Positions 33,066 through 40,843 of a stretch of 40,843 nucleotides of DNA are shown piece after piece. The notes under the pieces are model-generated. The model saw only the letters and a program-made list of their open reading frames with translations, was not told the origin of the DNA and did no database searches. The translations under genes were made by a program, and so were the position numbers. Every line of letters starts with the position of its first letter. The first letter of the stretch is position 1. The stretch is taken from NCBI GenBank assembly GCA_017960545.1, contig JAGCYZ010000103.1, positions 1-40,843 on the forward strand, given 5' to 3'. The stretch comes from Bacteroidales bacterium. Lineage in GTDB: Bacteria > Bacteroidota > Bacteroidia > Bacteroidales > UBA932.

Positions 33066-36000
33066 ATGTCATTAGCATCTGCAATAGGCAAGATATTCGG
33101 AACGAAGGCTGACAGGGATATGAAACCCATCAAGCCCGTCCTGGCCAAGATTCTTGCACAATACGAACAAATAGACAAACTCTCCAACGACGAACTGCGC
33201 GCCCGCAGCGCCGCTCTCCGCAAGGCGTTGATAGACTGCGAGGAGCCTTTCGAGAAGCGCATCGCCCAGATCAAGGAGGAGATAGAGACTGCGTCCATTG
33301 AGGACAAGGAGAAACTTGCAAGCGAGTCCGACAAGCTTGTCAAGGAAGAGGACGCTGCAATTGAAGCAAAACTCAACGAGATACTTCCGGAGGCTTTCGC
33401 AATAGTAAAGAGCACCGCCCGCCGTTTCAAGGAGAACGAATTCACGGAGGTCACCGCCACCCAGTTCGACAGGGACCTGAGCGTTGACAGGGACTTCGTG
33501 AAGATAGAAGGGGACAAGGCCGTTTACTGCAACCACTGGATGGCCGGAGGAAACGAGATTACCTGGGATATGGTGCACTATGACGTGCAGCTCATCGGAG
33601 GAATAGTCCTCCACCAGGGTAAGATAGCGGAGATGGCAACCGGAGAAGGAAAGACCCTTGTGGCAACCCTTCCCGTATTCCTCAACGCCCTGGCCGGCAA
33701 AGGCGTGCACGTTGTAACCGTGAACGACTACCTGTCCAAGCGAGACTCGGAGTGGATGGGCCCGCTGTATATGTTCCACGGCCTTTCCGTTGACTGTATA
33801 GACAAGCACGAGCCCAACAGCCCCGCCCGCCAGAAGGCCTACAAGTGCGACATCACCTTCGGAACCAACAACGAGTTCGGTTTCGACTACCTCAGGGACA
33901 ACATGGCCGTGAACATCGACGACCTTGTCCAGCGCAAGCATCACTTTGCAATTGTGGACGAGGTTGACTCCGTGCTCATCGACGACGCCAGAACCCCTCT
34001 CATCATTTCCGGACCGGTGGCCAAGTCCGAGGACGACGCCCAGTTCATGGAATTCCGCCCTTATGTGGAAAGGCTGTACACGACCCAGCGCCAGTTCTGT
34101 AACCAGACGCTCAACGAGGCCAAGAAACTTATCGCCGCGGGCGACGAGGCGGAGGGAGGAAAGCTCCTCCTGCGCGTCCACAAGGGACTTCCCAAATACG
34201 GGCCCCTCATCAAGTTCCTCAGCGAGCCTGGAATGAAGGTGCTCCTCCAGAAGGTGGAGAACTTCTATATGCAGGACAACGAGAGGGAGATGCACATAGT
34301 AACGGACCCTCTGTACTTTGTCATCAACGAGAAGCAGCACAGCGTGGATATGACCGAGAAAGGCCACGAGGTGCTGGCCAAGGCCATCAACGACGAGGAC
34401 TTCTTCGTGATCCCGGACGTGGGTTCCGGCATTGCGGAAATAGAGAAGAGCGGCCTGTCGCTGGCGGAGCGCCAGGAGAAGAAGGACGCCCTTATGGAGG
34501 ACTTCTCCCTCAAGAGCGAGCGTATCCATACGGTTATCCAGCTCCTGAAGGCGTACACAATGTTCGAGAAAGATGTAGATTACATCATAGACGACAACAA
34601 GATCAAGATAGTTGACGAGCAGACCGGCCGTATAATGGAAGGCCGCCGCTGGAGCGACGGACTGCACCAGGCCGTGGAAGCCAAGGAGAACGTGAAGGTT
34701 GAGGCCGCCACGCAGACCTTCGCCACCATCACCCTCCAGAACTATTTCAGGATGTACCACAAGCTGTCCGGAATGACCGGTACCGCGGAGACGGAGGCCG
34801 GAGAATTCTGGAGCATCTACAAGTTGGACGTGGTTGTAATCCCTACCAACCGTCCCGTTATCAGGGATGACCAGGAGGATCTCATATACAAGACCAAGCT
34901 GGCCAAGTACAACGCTGTCATAGAAAGGGTGCAGAACCTTATCGCGGAGGGCCGCCCGGTGCTGGTGGGTACCACGGACGTGGAGACTTCCGAGCTGCTG
35001 AGCCGCCTGCTCACGCGCCGCGGCATCAAGCACAACGTGCTCAATGCCAAGGAGCACGCCCGCGAGGCGGAAATCGTGGCCCAGGCCGGACAGCGCTCCA
35101 CCGTGACCATCGCAACCAACATGGCGGGCCGTGGTACGGATATCAAGCTGTCGCCCGAGGTCAAGGCCGCGGGAGGACTTGCAATCATAGGTACGGAGCG
35201 TCACGACTCACGCCGTGTGGACCGTCAGCTCCGAGGCCGTTCCGGACGTCAGGGAGACCCGGGTTCATCCACCTTCTACGTGTCCCTTGAGGACAAGCTG
35301 ATGCGCCTGTTCGGATCCGAAAGGATCGCCGCGATGGTTGACAGGCTTGGAATGCAGGACAACGAGGCCCTTGAGGGCTCAATGCTGTCCAGCGCCATAG
35401 AGAAGGCCCAGAAGAAGGTTGAGGAGAACAACTTTGGAATCCGTAAGAGGCTGCTCGAATACGACGACGTGATGAACGACCAGCGTACATCCGTCTATAC
35501 CCTCCGCCGCGACGCCATCTCCGGAGACAAGATCGAGGTGGACATAATGAATATGATGCTGGATACCTCCAGCCTCATACTCCAGAAGGCCGGCAAGTAT
35601 TCCTTCAAGGACTTTGAAGAGTATGTGATGGCCCAGCTGTCAATTGACACCGGATTTGACGAGGAGTTCTACAACAGGGCCAAGGAAGACGAGATAGCCC
35701 AGAAACTCTGCGACCATATGCGCGAAGTCTATGACCGCAGGATGGAGAATCTTTCCACCAAGCTTTATCCGTTCATCAAGGATATCTATGAGAAACAGGG
35801 GTCTATGTACCAGAACATAGCCATCCCCGTTTCCGACGGACGCAAGAGCCTCACCCTCTCCGTCAACCTCAAGAAGGCCTATGAGACCGAAGGCAAGGAA
35901 ATAGCCAAGACCGTCAGCAAGGTCATCACGCTCTATTACATAGACGAGCACTGGAAAGAGCACCTGCGCGAGATGGACGACCTCAAGCAGAGCGTCCAGA

Positions 36001-36338
36001 ACGCCACCTACGAGCAGAAAGACCCTATCGTCATCTACAAGATCGAGAGCTACAACCTCTTTGCGGAAATGCTCGAGAGCCTGTACAAGGACGTGCTCAG
36101 CTTCCTGCTCCGCAGTTTCGTGCCCCTGCGCGACTCCTCAACCCCTGCGCCTGCAAAAGCCCAGCCGCGCAAGACCGATATGAGCAACCTCCAGACCCGC
36201 CGCACGGATCTGGTCACCAACGGAGAACAGCGCTCCAACACCCCCGTGAAAGTGGAGAAAAAAGTAGGAAGGAACGACCCTTGCCCTTGCGGCAGCGGCC
36301 TCAAGTACAAGAACTGTCACGGCAAAGGATTAGTATAA
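33066..36338 (+). CDS. secA: Preprotein translocase ATPase SecA
   Basis: Motor that pushes unfolded preproteins through SecYEG; 1090 residues. I start at the ATG at 33066 ([18 protein letters not shown]), not in the open frame that runs back through the tRNA. Walker A is in MATGEGKT (190-197), the DEVD box is at 298-301 followed by [15 protein letters not shown], and [11 protein letters not shown] with the [12 protein letters not shown] motif VI lies in the second ATPase lobe. The C-terminus is a zinc-binding SEC-C motif, [17 protein letters not shown] (Cys-x-Cys-x8-Cys-His). The N-terminal lobe contains a charged helical insertion (about 55-110) usual for Bacteroidetes and responsible for the length compared with about 900 in E. 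coli. The bactofilin gene follows after 19 bases. Confidence 0.97.
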   Translation: MSLASAIGKIFGTKADRDMKPIKPVLAKILAQYEQIDKLSNDELRARSAALRKALIDCEEPFEKRIAQIKEEIETASIEDKEKLASESDKLVKEEDAAIEAKLNEILPEAFAIVKSTARRFKENEFTEVTATQFDRDLSVDRDFVKIEGDKAVYCNHWMAGGNEITWDMVHYDVQLIGGIVLHQGKIAEMATGEGKTLVATLPVFLNALAGKGVHVVTVNDYLSKRDSEWMGPLYMFHGLSVDCIDKHEPNSPARQKAYKCDITFGTNNEFGFDYLRDNMAVNIDDLVQRKHHFAIVDEVDSVLIDDARTPLIISGPVAKSEDDAQFMEFRPYVERLYTTQRQFCNQTLNEAKKLIAAGDEAEGGKLLLRVHKGLPKYGPLIKFLSEPGMKVLLQKVENFYMQDNEREMHIVTDPLYFVINEKQHSVDMTEKGHEVLAKAINDEDFFVIPDVGSGIAEIEKSGLSLAERQEKKDALMEDFSLKSERIHTVIQLLKAYTMFEKDVDYIIDDNKIKIVDEQTGRIMEGRRWSDGLHQAVEAKENVKVEAATQTFATITLQNYFRMYHKLSGMTGTAETEAGEFWSIYKLDVVVIPTNRPVIRDDQEDLIYKTKLAKYNAVIERVQNLIAEGRPVLVGTTDVETSELLSRLLTRRGIKHNVLNAKEHAREAEIVAQAGQRSTVTIATNMAGRGTDIKLSPEVKAAGGLAIIGTERHDSRRVDRQLRGRSGRQGDPGSSTFYVSLEDKLMRLFGSERIAAMVDRLGMQDNEALEGSMLSSAIEKAQKKVEENNFGIRKRLLEYDDVMNDQRTSVYTLRRDAISGDKIEVDIMNMMLDTSSLILQKAGKYSFKDFEEYVMAQLSIDTGFDEEFYNRAKEDEIAQKLCDHMREVYDRRMENLSTKLYPFIKDIYEKQGSMYQNIAIPVSDGRKSLTLSVNLKKAYETEGKEIAKTVSKVITLYYIDEHWKEHLREMDDLKQSVQNATYEQKDPIVIYKIESYNLFAEMLESLYKDVLSFLLRSFVPLRDSSTPAPAKAQPRKTDMSNLQTRRTDLVTNGEQRSNTPVKVEKKVGRNDPCPCGSGLKYKNCHGKGLV

Positions 36339-36357
36339 ATCAAACTGAAATATAGTT

Positions 36358-36759
36358 ATGGCATCATCAGACAACCAGAACGTTAATGAAGTAAGCCGCG
36401 TATCGGCGCATTCATATTATAAGGGCAATTTCTACTCTGACAACGATATCCGCATCGACGGTACGTTCGAGGGAGACATCCTCACCAAGGGCAAGGCCGT
36501 AGTGGGGGAGAAGGCCAGGGTGATAGGCACAATCATCTGCGCCAGCCTGGACGTGTGGGGCAACATCAAGGGAGACGTGTACGTTAAGGACACCCTGTCC
36601 CTCAAGGCTACCTCCACGGTTGAAGGCAATATGTACTACACCAGGCTTCAGCTTGAGATAGGAGCCAATTTCGAGGGTATGTGCAAGCGCGTGGCCGATG
36701 ACGACTACAAGGCCATGTTCGAGAGCAAGGACATCCGTCTCCAGCCCAAGGAACAATAG
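36358..36759 (+). CDS. Bactofilin (polymer-forming cytoskeletal protein)
   Basis: Protein of 133 residues that should self-assemble into cytoskeletal filaments linked to cell shape or envelope. The DUF583 core (about 20-115) is a right-handed beta-helix of short repeats: [70 protein letters not shown]. Short tails flank it. It lies 19 bases after secA in the same direction and may share its transcript. Confidence 0.93.
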   Translation: MASSDNQNVNEVSRVSAHSYYKGNFYSDNDIRIDGTFEGDILTKGKAVVGEKARVIGTIICASLDVWGNIKGDVYVKDTLSLKATSTVEGNMYYTRLQLEIGANFEGMCKRVADDDYKAMFESKDIRLQPKEQ

Positions 36760-36800
36760 CAGAGCACAATAACACTAACCAAAATACCATTTTCGTTTAT

Positions 36801-38342
36801 ATGAAGAAATTACTTTTCCTTGTAGCGGCCGCTATGCTCAGCATCAGCGCCCTCGCCCAGGATGCTACAGTCAGAATCCATGACGACGGCACCGGTGTCC
36901 AGATCCCCAAGGAGATCTATGGACAGTTCTCCGAACACCTCGGACGCTGTATCTACGGCGGTCTGTGGGTTGGCAAAGACTCAAGCGTACCCAACATCGA
37001 CGGTTACCGCAAGGACGTTTTCAATGCTCTCAAAGAGCTCAAGGTTCCTGTAATGCGCTGGCCGGGCGGATGCTTCGCCGACGACTATCACTGGATGGAC
37101 GGAATCGGCCCTCTCGAGAGCCGCGCCAAGATCAGCAACAACAACTGGGGCGGCACGATGGAGGACAACTCCTTTGGTACACACGAATTCCTCAACCTTT
37201 GCGAAATGCTTGGCATTGAGCCTTATATCTCCGGTAACGTAGGAAGCGGAACCGTAGAGGAAATGGCAAAGTGGGTTGAGTACATGACTTCAGGCAGCCA
37301 GAGCACAATGGCTAACCTCCGCCGTGCAAACGGCCGTGAGGAGCCCTGGAAGGTTAAATACTTCGGCATTGGAAACGAGGCCTGGGGATGCGGTGGAAAC
37401 ATGACTCCCCAGTACTATTCCGACACTTACAAGAGGTATGCTACCTATCTGCGCAACTACAGCGGAAACCGCCTGTACAAGATCGCTTCCGGTGCATCAG
37501 ACTACGACTATGACTGGACCGAGGTCCTGATGAAGGCCATCGGCAACAGCATGAGCGGAATCTCCCTGCACTACTACACCTGCATGAGCTGGAGTGGATC
37601 AAAGGGAAAGGCCACCGTATTTGACGACGACCTCTATTACGACGTCCTCTCCAAGACCCTGGAGGTAGAGCCCGTTCTCAAGAGGCACATCGCCATCATG
37701 GACTCTTACGATCCTTCAGGACGCGTAGCCCTCCTCCTTGACGAGTGGGGAACCTGGTTCGATGAGGAGCCCGGCACCGTTCGCGGCCACCTCTATCAGC
37801 AGAACACCCTCAGGGACGCCATCGTTGCAGCGCTCAACTTCAACATCTTCCACAAGTACACCCGCCGCCTCAAGATGGCCAACATCGCACAGGTTGTTAA
37901 CGTACTTCAGGCTATGATCCTTACCAACGAGACCGAGATGGTCCTCACTCCTACCTACCACGTGTTCAAGATGTACAACGTACACCAGGATGCTGAGTTC
38001 ATCGAGTCTGACGTCACCACCAAGAGCGTACGCGCAAACCGTGGCGGAAACGTTCCCGAGGTCAGCGCAACCGCTTCCCGCAAGGACGGTGTCCTGAACT
38101 TCGACCTTGTGAACACAGACCTCAAGGCCAGCAAGAAGGTGCTCGTTACATTTGACCAGAAGTCAGTCAGCAAGGTTATCAGCGCCTCCATCCTCACCTC
38201 CGGCGACGTACACGACTACAACAACTTCGGTACAACCGCCAACAAGGTTGCTGAGAAGGAGTTCAAGGCTTACAAGGTTACCAAGGACGGCGTGGAGGTT
38301 ACCCTTCCTCCTTGCTCTATCGTAGCCATTTCAATGAACTAG
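36801..38342 (+). CDS. GH51 alpha-L-arabinofuranosidase
   Basis: Secreted arabinofuranosidase of 513 residues with no inserted domain. Signal peptide 1-19 (SISALAQ). [13 protein letters not shown], acid/base Glu193 in [10 protein letters not shown], and nucleophile Glu315 in LLDEWGTWF are the GH51 signature; a beta-sandwich closes the protein (about 400-513, [13 protein letters not shown]). It is unlike the enzyme at 1432-3960 in length and detail, so it is not a recent duplicate. It contains about six CATG sites in 1.5 kb, whereas the rest of the window has about 25 in 39 kb, and it uses AAC-ATG and AGC-ATG codon pairs that neighbours avoid. That points to a different history. Separate unit ending in a strong hairpin. 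Confidence 0.95.
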   Translation: MKKLLFLVAAAMLSISALAQDATVRIHDDGTGVQIPKEIYGQFSEHLGRCIYGGLWVGKDSSVPNIDGYRKDVFNALKELKVPVMRWPGGCFADDYHWMDGIGPLESRAKISNNNWGGTMEDNSFGTHEFLNLCEMLGIEPYISGNVGSGTVEEMAKWVEYMTSGSQSTMANLRRANGREEPWKVKYFGIGNEAWGCGGNMTPQYYSDTYKRYATYLRNYSGNRLYKIASGASDYDYDWTEVLMKAIGNSMSGISLHYYTCMSWSGSKGKATVFDDDLYYDVLSKTLEVEPVLKRHIAIMDSYDPSGRVALLLDEWGTWFDEEPGTVRGHLYQQNTLRDAIVAALNFNIFHKYTRRLKMANIAQVVNVLQAMILTNETEMVLTPTYHVFKMYNVHQDAEFIESDVTTKSVRANRGGNVPEVSATASRKDGVLNFDLVNTDLKASKKVLVTFDQKSVSKVISASILTSGDVHDYNNFGTTANKVAEKEFKAYKVTKDGVEVTLPPCSIVAISMN

Positions 38343-38360
38343 GATTCATTGTATGATATA

Positions 38361-38393
38361 AAAAAAAAGCGGTCTCACGGACCGCTTTTTTTT
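38361..38393. terminator. Bidirectional terminator between GH51 and hpf
   Basis: GCGGTC (38369-38374) pairs with GACCGC (38380-38385) around TCACG, flanked by eight A residues on one side and eight T residues on the other. It serves the convergent GH51 and hpf genes. Confidence 0.92.
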
Positions 38394-38403
38394 ATTTATG
38401 CTT

Positions 38404-38694
38404 CTATTCAAATCGTTTTTCCTTTGCCCTGGTGAGCTTTTCTTTCATCGCGTCCACGCTGTCCGTGATGGCCTCTTCAAAGGTCTTGGCATTGCGCTCG
38501 ATGATCATCTCTTCTCCCGGTACGTGGACGTGGAGCTTAACGTCCTTGTTGTCCGGCTCCTGCAGGAGGGTCAGGTTTACGTCAACGTTAACGATTCCGT
38601 CGTAGAACCTTTCAAGTTTCTTGACTTTTTTCTCGACATAGTCCAGGAGTTTCTGGTCTGCGTCAAACTTAAGGGATTTGATTTTTATCTCCAT
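38404..38694 (-). CDS. hpf: Ribosome hibernation promoting factor (HPF/YfiA family)
   Basis: Short-form ribosome-associated factor of 96 residues that would shut ribosomes into an inactive state in slow growth. I start at the ATG at 38694 ([16 protein letters not shown]); it is preceded by GGAGG five bases upstream, a clear Shine-Dalgarno sequence that is uncommon in Bacteroidetes. The pattern DYVEKKVKKLERFYDGIVNVDVNL and the later AKTFEEAITDSVDAMKEKL are family features. The start lies within the last 26 bases of the recombinase gene, so cca-xerC-hpf are translated as a coupled set. Confidence 0.92.
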   Translation of the reverse strand: MEIKIKSLKFDADQKLLDYVEKKVKKLERFYDGIVNVDVNLTLLQEPDNKDVKLHVHVPGEEMIIERNAKTFEEAITDSVDAMKEKLTRAKEKRFE

Positions 38695-39616
38695 GGTTAC
38701 CTCCGGTTTTTGCCCTTGGATGGGCGTTGTCATAAACTGTTTTCAGTTTCTCAATGGAATTGTGCGTATAGACCTGTGTGGCGGCAAGGGATGAGTGCCC
38801 AAGCAGTTCCTTTATGGAGTTCAGGTCAGTCCCGTCGTTAAGCAGGCCCGTTGCGAGGGAATGCCTGAGGACGTGAGGGGACTTGCGCCCGGTGATTGAG
38901 GAGATGCTTCCCAGCTCTTCCTTGACTGTCCGGTCAATATAGACCGGGTACAGGCCCTGGCCCTTTGATGTTACCAGAAGGGGGGACTGAAGGTCAAATG
39001 CGCACCCCACCATTGAGTCAACCGATTGTAAATATAATGAAATTTCTTCACAAAGAGAAGGGATTAACGGAATCTCCCGCATTTTATCTCCTTTTCCGTG
39101 TACCCGCACAACTCTCCTTTTGAAATCCACGTCGCCCCTTTTCAGGCTGATCAGTTCGCTCCGGCGCATACCCGTGTCATACAGGATGGAGATTATAAGG
39201 CGGGCCAGGCGCTTGCGGTAGCGCTCGGGCATTCCCAGATCGGATTCTGTGACATAGGCCTGCGTGGAAGAGAAATACTCTTCCATAGCATCCTGCCGGT
39301 AGAAGTCTGCGAGCCTTTTGCCGGTCTTAGGGCGGGAGACCGTGCGGCAAGGGTTGGATTCAAGGACGCCTTGGTGCATAAGATATCGGAAAAAGCCGCT
39401 GAGGACGCTCAAGTGCAGGTTCACGGTGCGGGCGCCCAGGTTCTTTTCGTCAAGGATATGGAGTTCGTACGCACGCACCAGGGTGGGCGTCACCTCGGAG
39501 AAGTCGGTGATATCGGCAAAGGAGGCGAACTGTTCAAGGACGTCCCTGTATATCTGCTGCGTGCGCTGGGAATACCGGCGTACGTCCGCTATGTAGCCAA
39601 TGTATTTGTCTATCAT
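38669..39616 (-). CDS. xerC: Tyrosine recombinase (XerC/XerD-like)
   Basis: Site-specific recombinase of 315 residues, probably for chromosome dimer resolution. The N-terminal SAM-like core-binding domain (about 1-85) has [18 protein letters not shown]. The catalytic set is complete: Arg151 in TGMRRSEL, His248-x2-Arg251 in [10 protein letters not shown], His274 in [10 protein letters not shown], and Tyr283 in VYTHNS. It overlaps the cca stop by 4 bases and hpf by 26. In Bacteroides a xerC-hpf pair before tuf is familiar; here a terminator follows instead. Fixed place in a housekeeping operon argues against a mobile-element integrase. Confidence 0.9.
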   Translation of the reverse strand: MIDKYIGYIADVRRYSQRTQQIYRDVLEQFASFADITDFSEVTPTLVRAYELHILDEKNLGARTVNLHLSVLSGFFRYLMHQGVLESNPCRTVSRPKTGKRLADFYRQDAMEEYFSSTQAYVTESDLGMPERYRKRLARLIISILYDTGMRRSELISLKRGDVDFKRRVVRVHGKGDKMREIPLIPSLCEEISLYLQSVDSMVGCAFDLQSPLLVTSKGQGLYPVYIDRTVKEELGSISSITGRKSPHVLRHSLATGLLNDGTDLNSIKELLGHSSLAATQVYTHNSIEKLKTVYDNAHPRAKTGGNHGDKNQIP

Positions 39617-40843
39617 TTTGCTGTGAGGCCAAGTTCGGCGGCCTTCTGGCGCATAAGTGCGTCGGCTTCGGGGAAATTGTTGCCTATGACTCCGTCCAGG
39701 ATGGCCTCCTTGATAAATTCCTTGATCACTCCTATTTCCTTGCAGGGGCCTATCCCGTAAACTTCCATTATGTATTCTCCCGTTACCGGGTTCTTGAAAT
39801 TGCGGATCTCGTCCTTCTGTTCAACTTCCACCAGCTTGCGCTTGACCAGTTCGAAGTTCTCGTGCAGGCGGGCCACCTTGGAGGGGTTCTTCGAGGTGAT
39901 GTCCGCGTTGCAAAGGAGCATAAGGTCGTCAATGTCGTCTCCGGCGTCAAAGAGGAGCCGCCTTACGGCGGAGTCCGTGACGCCGTCGTCCACCAGGGCT
40001 ATGGGCCTGAGGTGCAGGCGCACCAGTTTCTGGACGTATTTCATCTTTTCGTTCAGGGGCATCTTGAGCGCCGTGAAGATCTTGGGGATCATCTTTGCCC
40101 CTATCACGTCGTGCCCGTGGAAGGTCCATCCCATGCCGGGGACATACTTCTTGGAAGCGGGCTTGCCAATGTCGTGGAGGAGAGCGGCCCAGCGCAACCA
40201 GAGGTTGGGCTCCGGGCCGTTGTCCGCAGCGCACACATTGTCAAGCACCAGCAGGGAATGGGAGAAGTTCTCCTTGTGGCCTCTACCCTCGATGCTTTCC
40301 ACACCCTTCAAGGCGCTCAGCTGCGGGAGTATGTAATCCAGCAGGCCGGTGCTGTCCATAAGTTCAAAGGCCTTGGAAGGTTTTGCGCACACCAGGATCT
40401 TGTTCAACTCCTCCACGATCCTTTCTTTGGAGAGGATGCCCATACGGTCCCTCATCCTCTTCATTGATTCCAGGGATTCCGGGACTATGGTGAACTGAAG
40501 GTCCGGGGTGCTGAGCTTTGTGGCGAAGCGTATCGCCCGAAGCATCCGCAGGGGATCGTCCGAATACGTGGTGTCAGGGTCCAGCGGGGTGCGTATGATT
40601 CCGGCAGTCAGGTCCCTGATCCCTCCGAAAGGGTCCACCAGTTCGCCGAAACTGTCTTCCTGCAGGCTGAAAGCCATTGCGTTGATGGTGAAATCACGGC
40701 GCAGCTGGTCGTCCTCAAGGGTCCCGTCTTCCACGATGGGCTTGCGGGAGTCCCTGTTATAGGACTCCTTGCGGGCGCCCACGAACTCTATCTCGTCCCC
40801 CTTGTAACGAAGCATCGCGGTGCCGAAGTTCTTGAACAGGGAC
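39613..40843 (-). CDS. cca: CCA-adding tRNA nucleotidyltransferase, C-terminal part (runs off window)
   Basis: The visible 409 residues cover most of the protein; the start and the GGxVRD nucleotide-binding beginning lie beyond the right edge. The frame is open to the last base (reading [22 protein letters not shown]). [11 protein letters not shown] and the [33 protein letters not shown] block are the class II nucleotidyltransferase core. An HD-type domain follows ([11 protein letters not shown]) with the helical tail. Since several tRNAs may lack an encoded CCA, it would complete or repair tRNA ends. First gene of cca-xerC-hpf. Confidence 0.93.
   Translation of the reverse strand, partial: SLFKNFGTAMLRYKGDEIEFVGARKESYNRDSRKPIVEDGTLEDDQLRRDFTINAMAFSLQEDSFGELVDPFGGIRDLTAGIIRTPLDPDTTYSDDPLRMLRAIRFATKLSTPDLQFTIVPESLESMKRMRDRMGILSKERIVEELNKILVCAKPSKAFELMDSTGLLDYILPQLSALKGVESIEGRGHKENFSHSLLVLDNVCAADNGPEPNLWLRWAALLHDIGKPASKKYVPGMGWTFHGHDVIGAKMIPKIFTALKMPLNEKMKYVQKLVRLHLRPIALVDDGVTDSAVRRLLFDAGDDIDDLMLLCNADITSKNPSKVARLHENFELVKRKLVEVEQKDEIRNFKNPVTGEYIMEVYGIGPCKEIGVIKEFIKEAILDGVIGNNFPEADALMRQKAAELGLTAK

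Noticed and set aside
33072..35204. A 710-codon open frame antisense to secA
   Set aside because: It lies fully within a certain secA gene; its Leu/Val/His-rich product has no motif and is the mirror of G+C-rich codons.
38669..39616. Tyrosine recombinase as a sign of an integrated element
   Set aside because: It is embedded in the cca-xerC-hpf housekeeping operon; no att repeats or element genes are visible.
1..40843. CRISPR arrays, insertion sequences or long direct repeats
   Set aside because: None seen on reading both strands; the only strong inverted repeats are terminators.

Overview
The window reads as chromosomal DNA from a Bacteroidales bacterium, probably an uncultured gut or rumen lineage. 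The evidence is Bacteroidetes-type promoters (-7 TAnnTTTG, some with TTTG about 20 bp upstream), a FimA/Mfa-type fimbrial cluster of lipoproteins with an Mfa2-like anchor, a SecA of about 1090 residues, the hpt-adk pair and several secreted plant-polysaccharide enzymes. The exact genus is inference. No prophage, insertion sequence, CRISPR array or SusC/SusD pair is visible.

Layout: the end of an rRNA operon (5S rRNA and terminator, 1-160) is followed by a three-gene arabinoxylan operon (GH43, GH51, two-domain esterase; 244-5868). A convergent zinc-ribbon gene and the cysK-cysE operon (minus strand) come next. cysK has a long leader with a 24-codon reading frame carrying four consecutive Cys codons, followed by an intrinsic terminator. 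Then come ssb, an OmpA-like lipoprotein, a URO-D-like lipoprotein and three fimbrial lipoproteins (8380-14530); a sirtuin and an ABC exporter (14573-17088); a secreted GH43-like enzyme (17147-19273); a nucleoside transporter; tgt-lptF/G-dut; an HhH outer-membrane protein; hpt-adk; and mtnN-luxS (20722-27284). An A+T-richer gene encodes a membrane-anchored VanX-like dipeptidase with a large unknown middle domain (27299-29140). It faces a WYL regulator that is followed one base later by a secreted GH39 gene. The right end holds asnA, tRNA-Gly(CCC), secA, a bactofilin gene, a second GH51, and the cca-xerC-hpf operon, with cca running off the window.

Functionally, four carbohydrate loci (244-5868, 17147-19273, 30122-31813, 36801-38342) would together remove arabinose, xylose, acetyl and possibly feruloyl groups from arabinoxylan or arabinan. 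The rest is mostly housekeeping: nucleotide metabolism, cysteine synthesis, the methyl cycle and AI-2, secretion and tRNA maturation.

The strongest candidate for something undescribed is the poly-cysteine leader and attenuator upstream of cysK-cysE (8047-8223), which has mutually exclusive RNA pairings. Next are the TM-unknown-VanX fusion and a roughly five-fold shortage of the tetranucleotide CATG across the window, from which the second GH51 gene is exempt.
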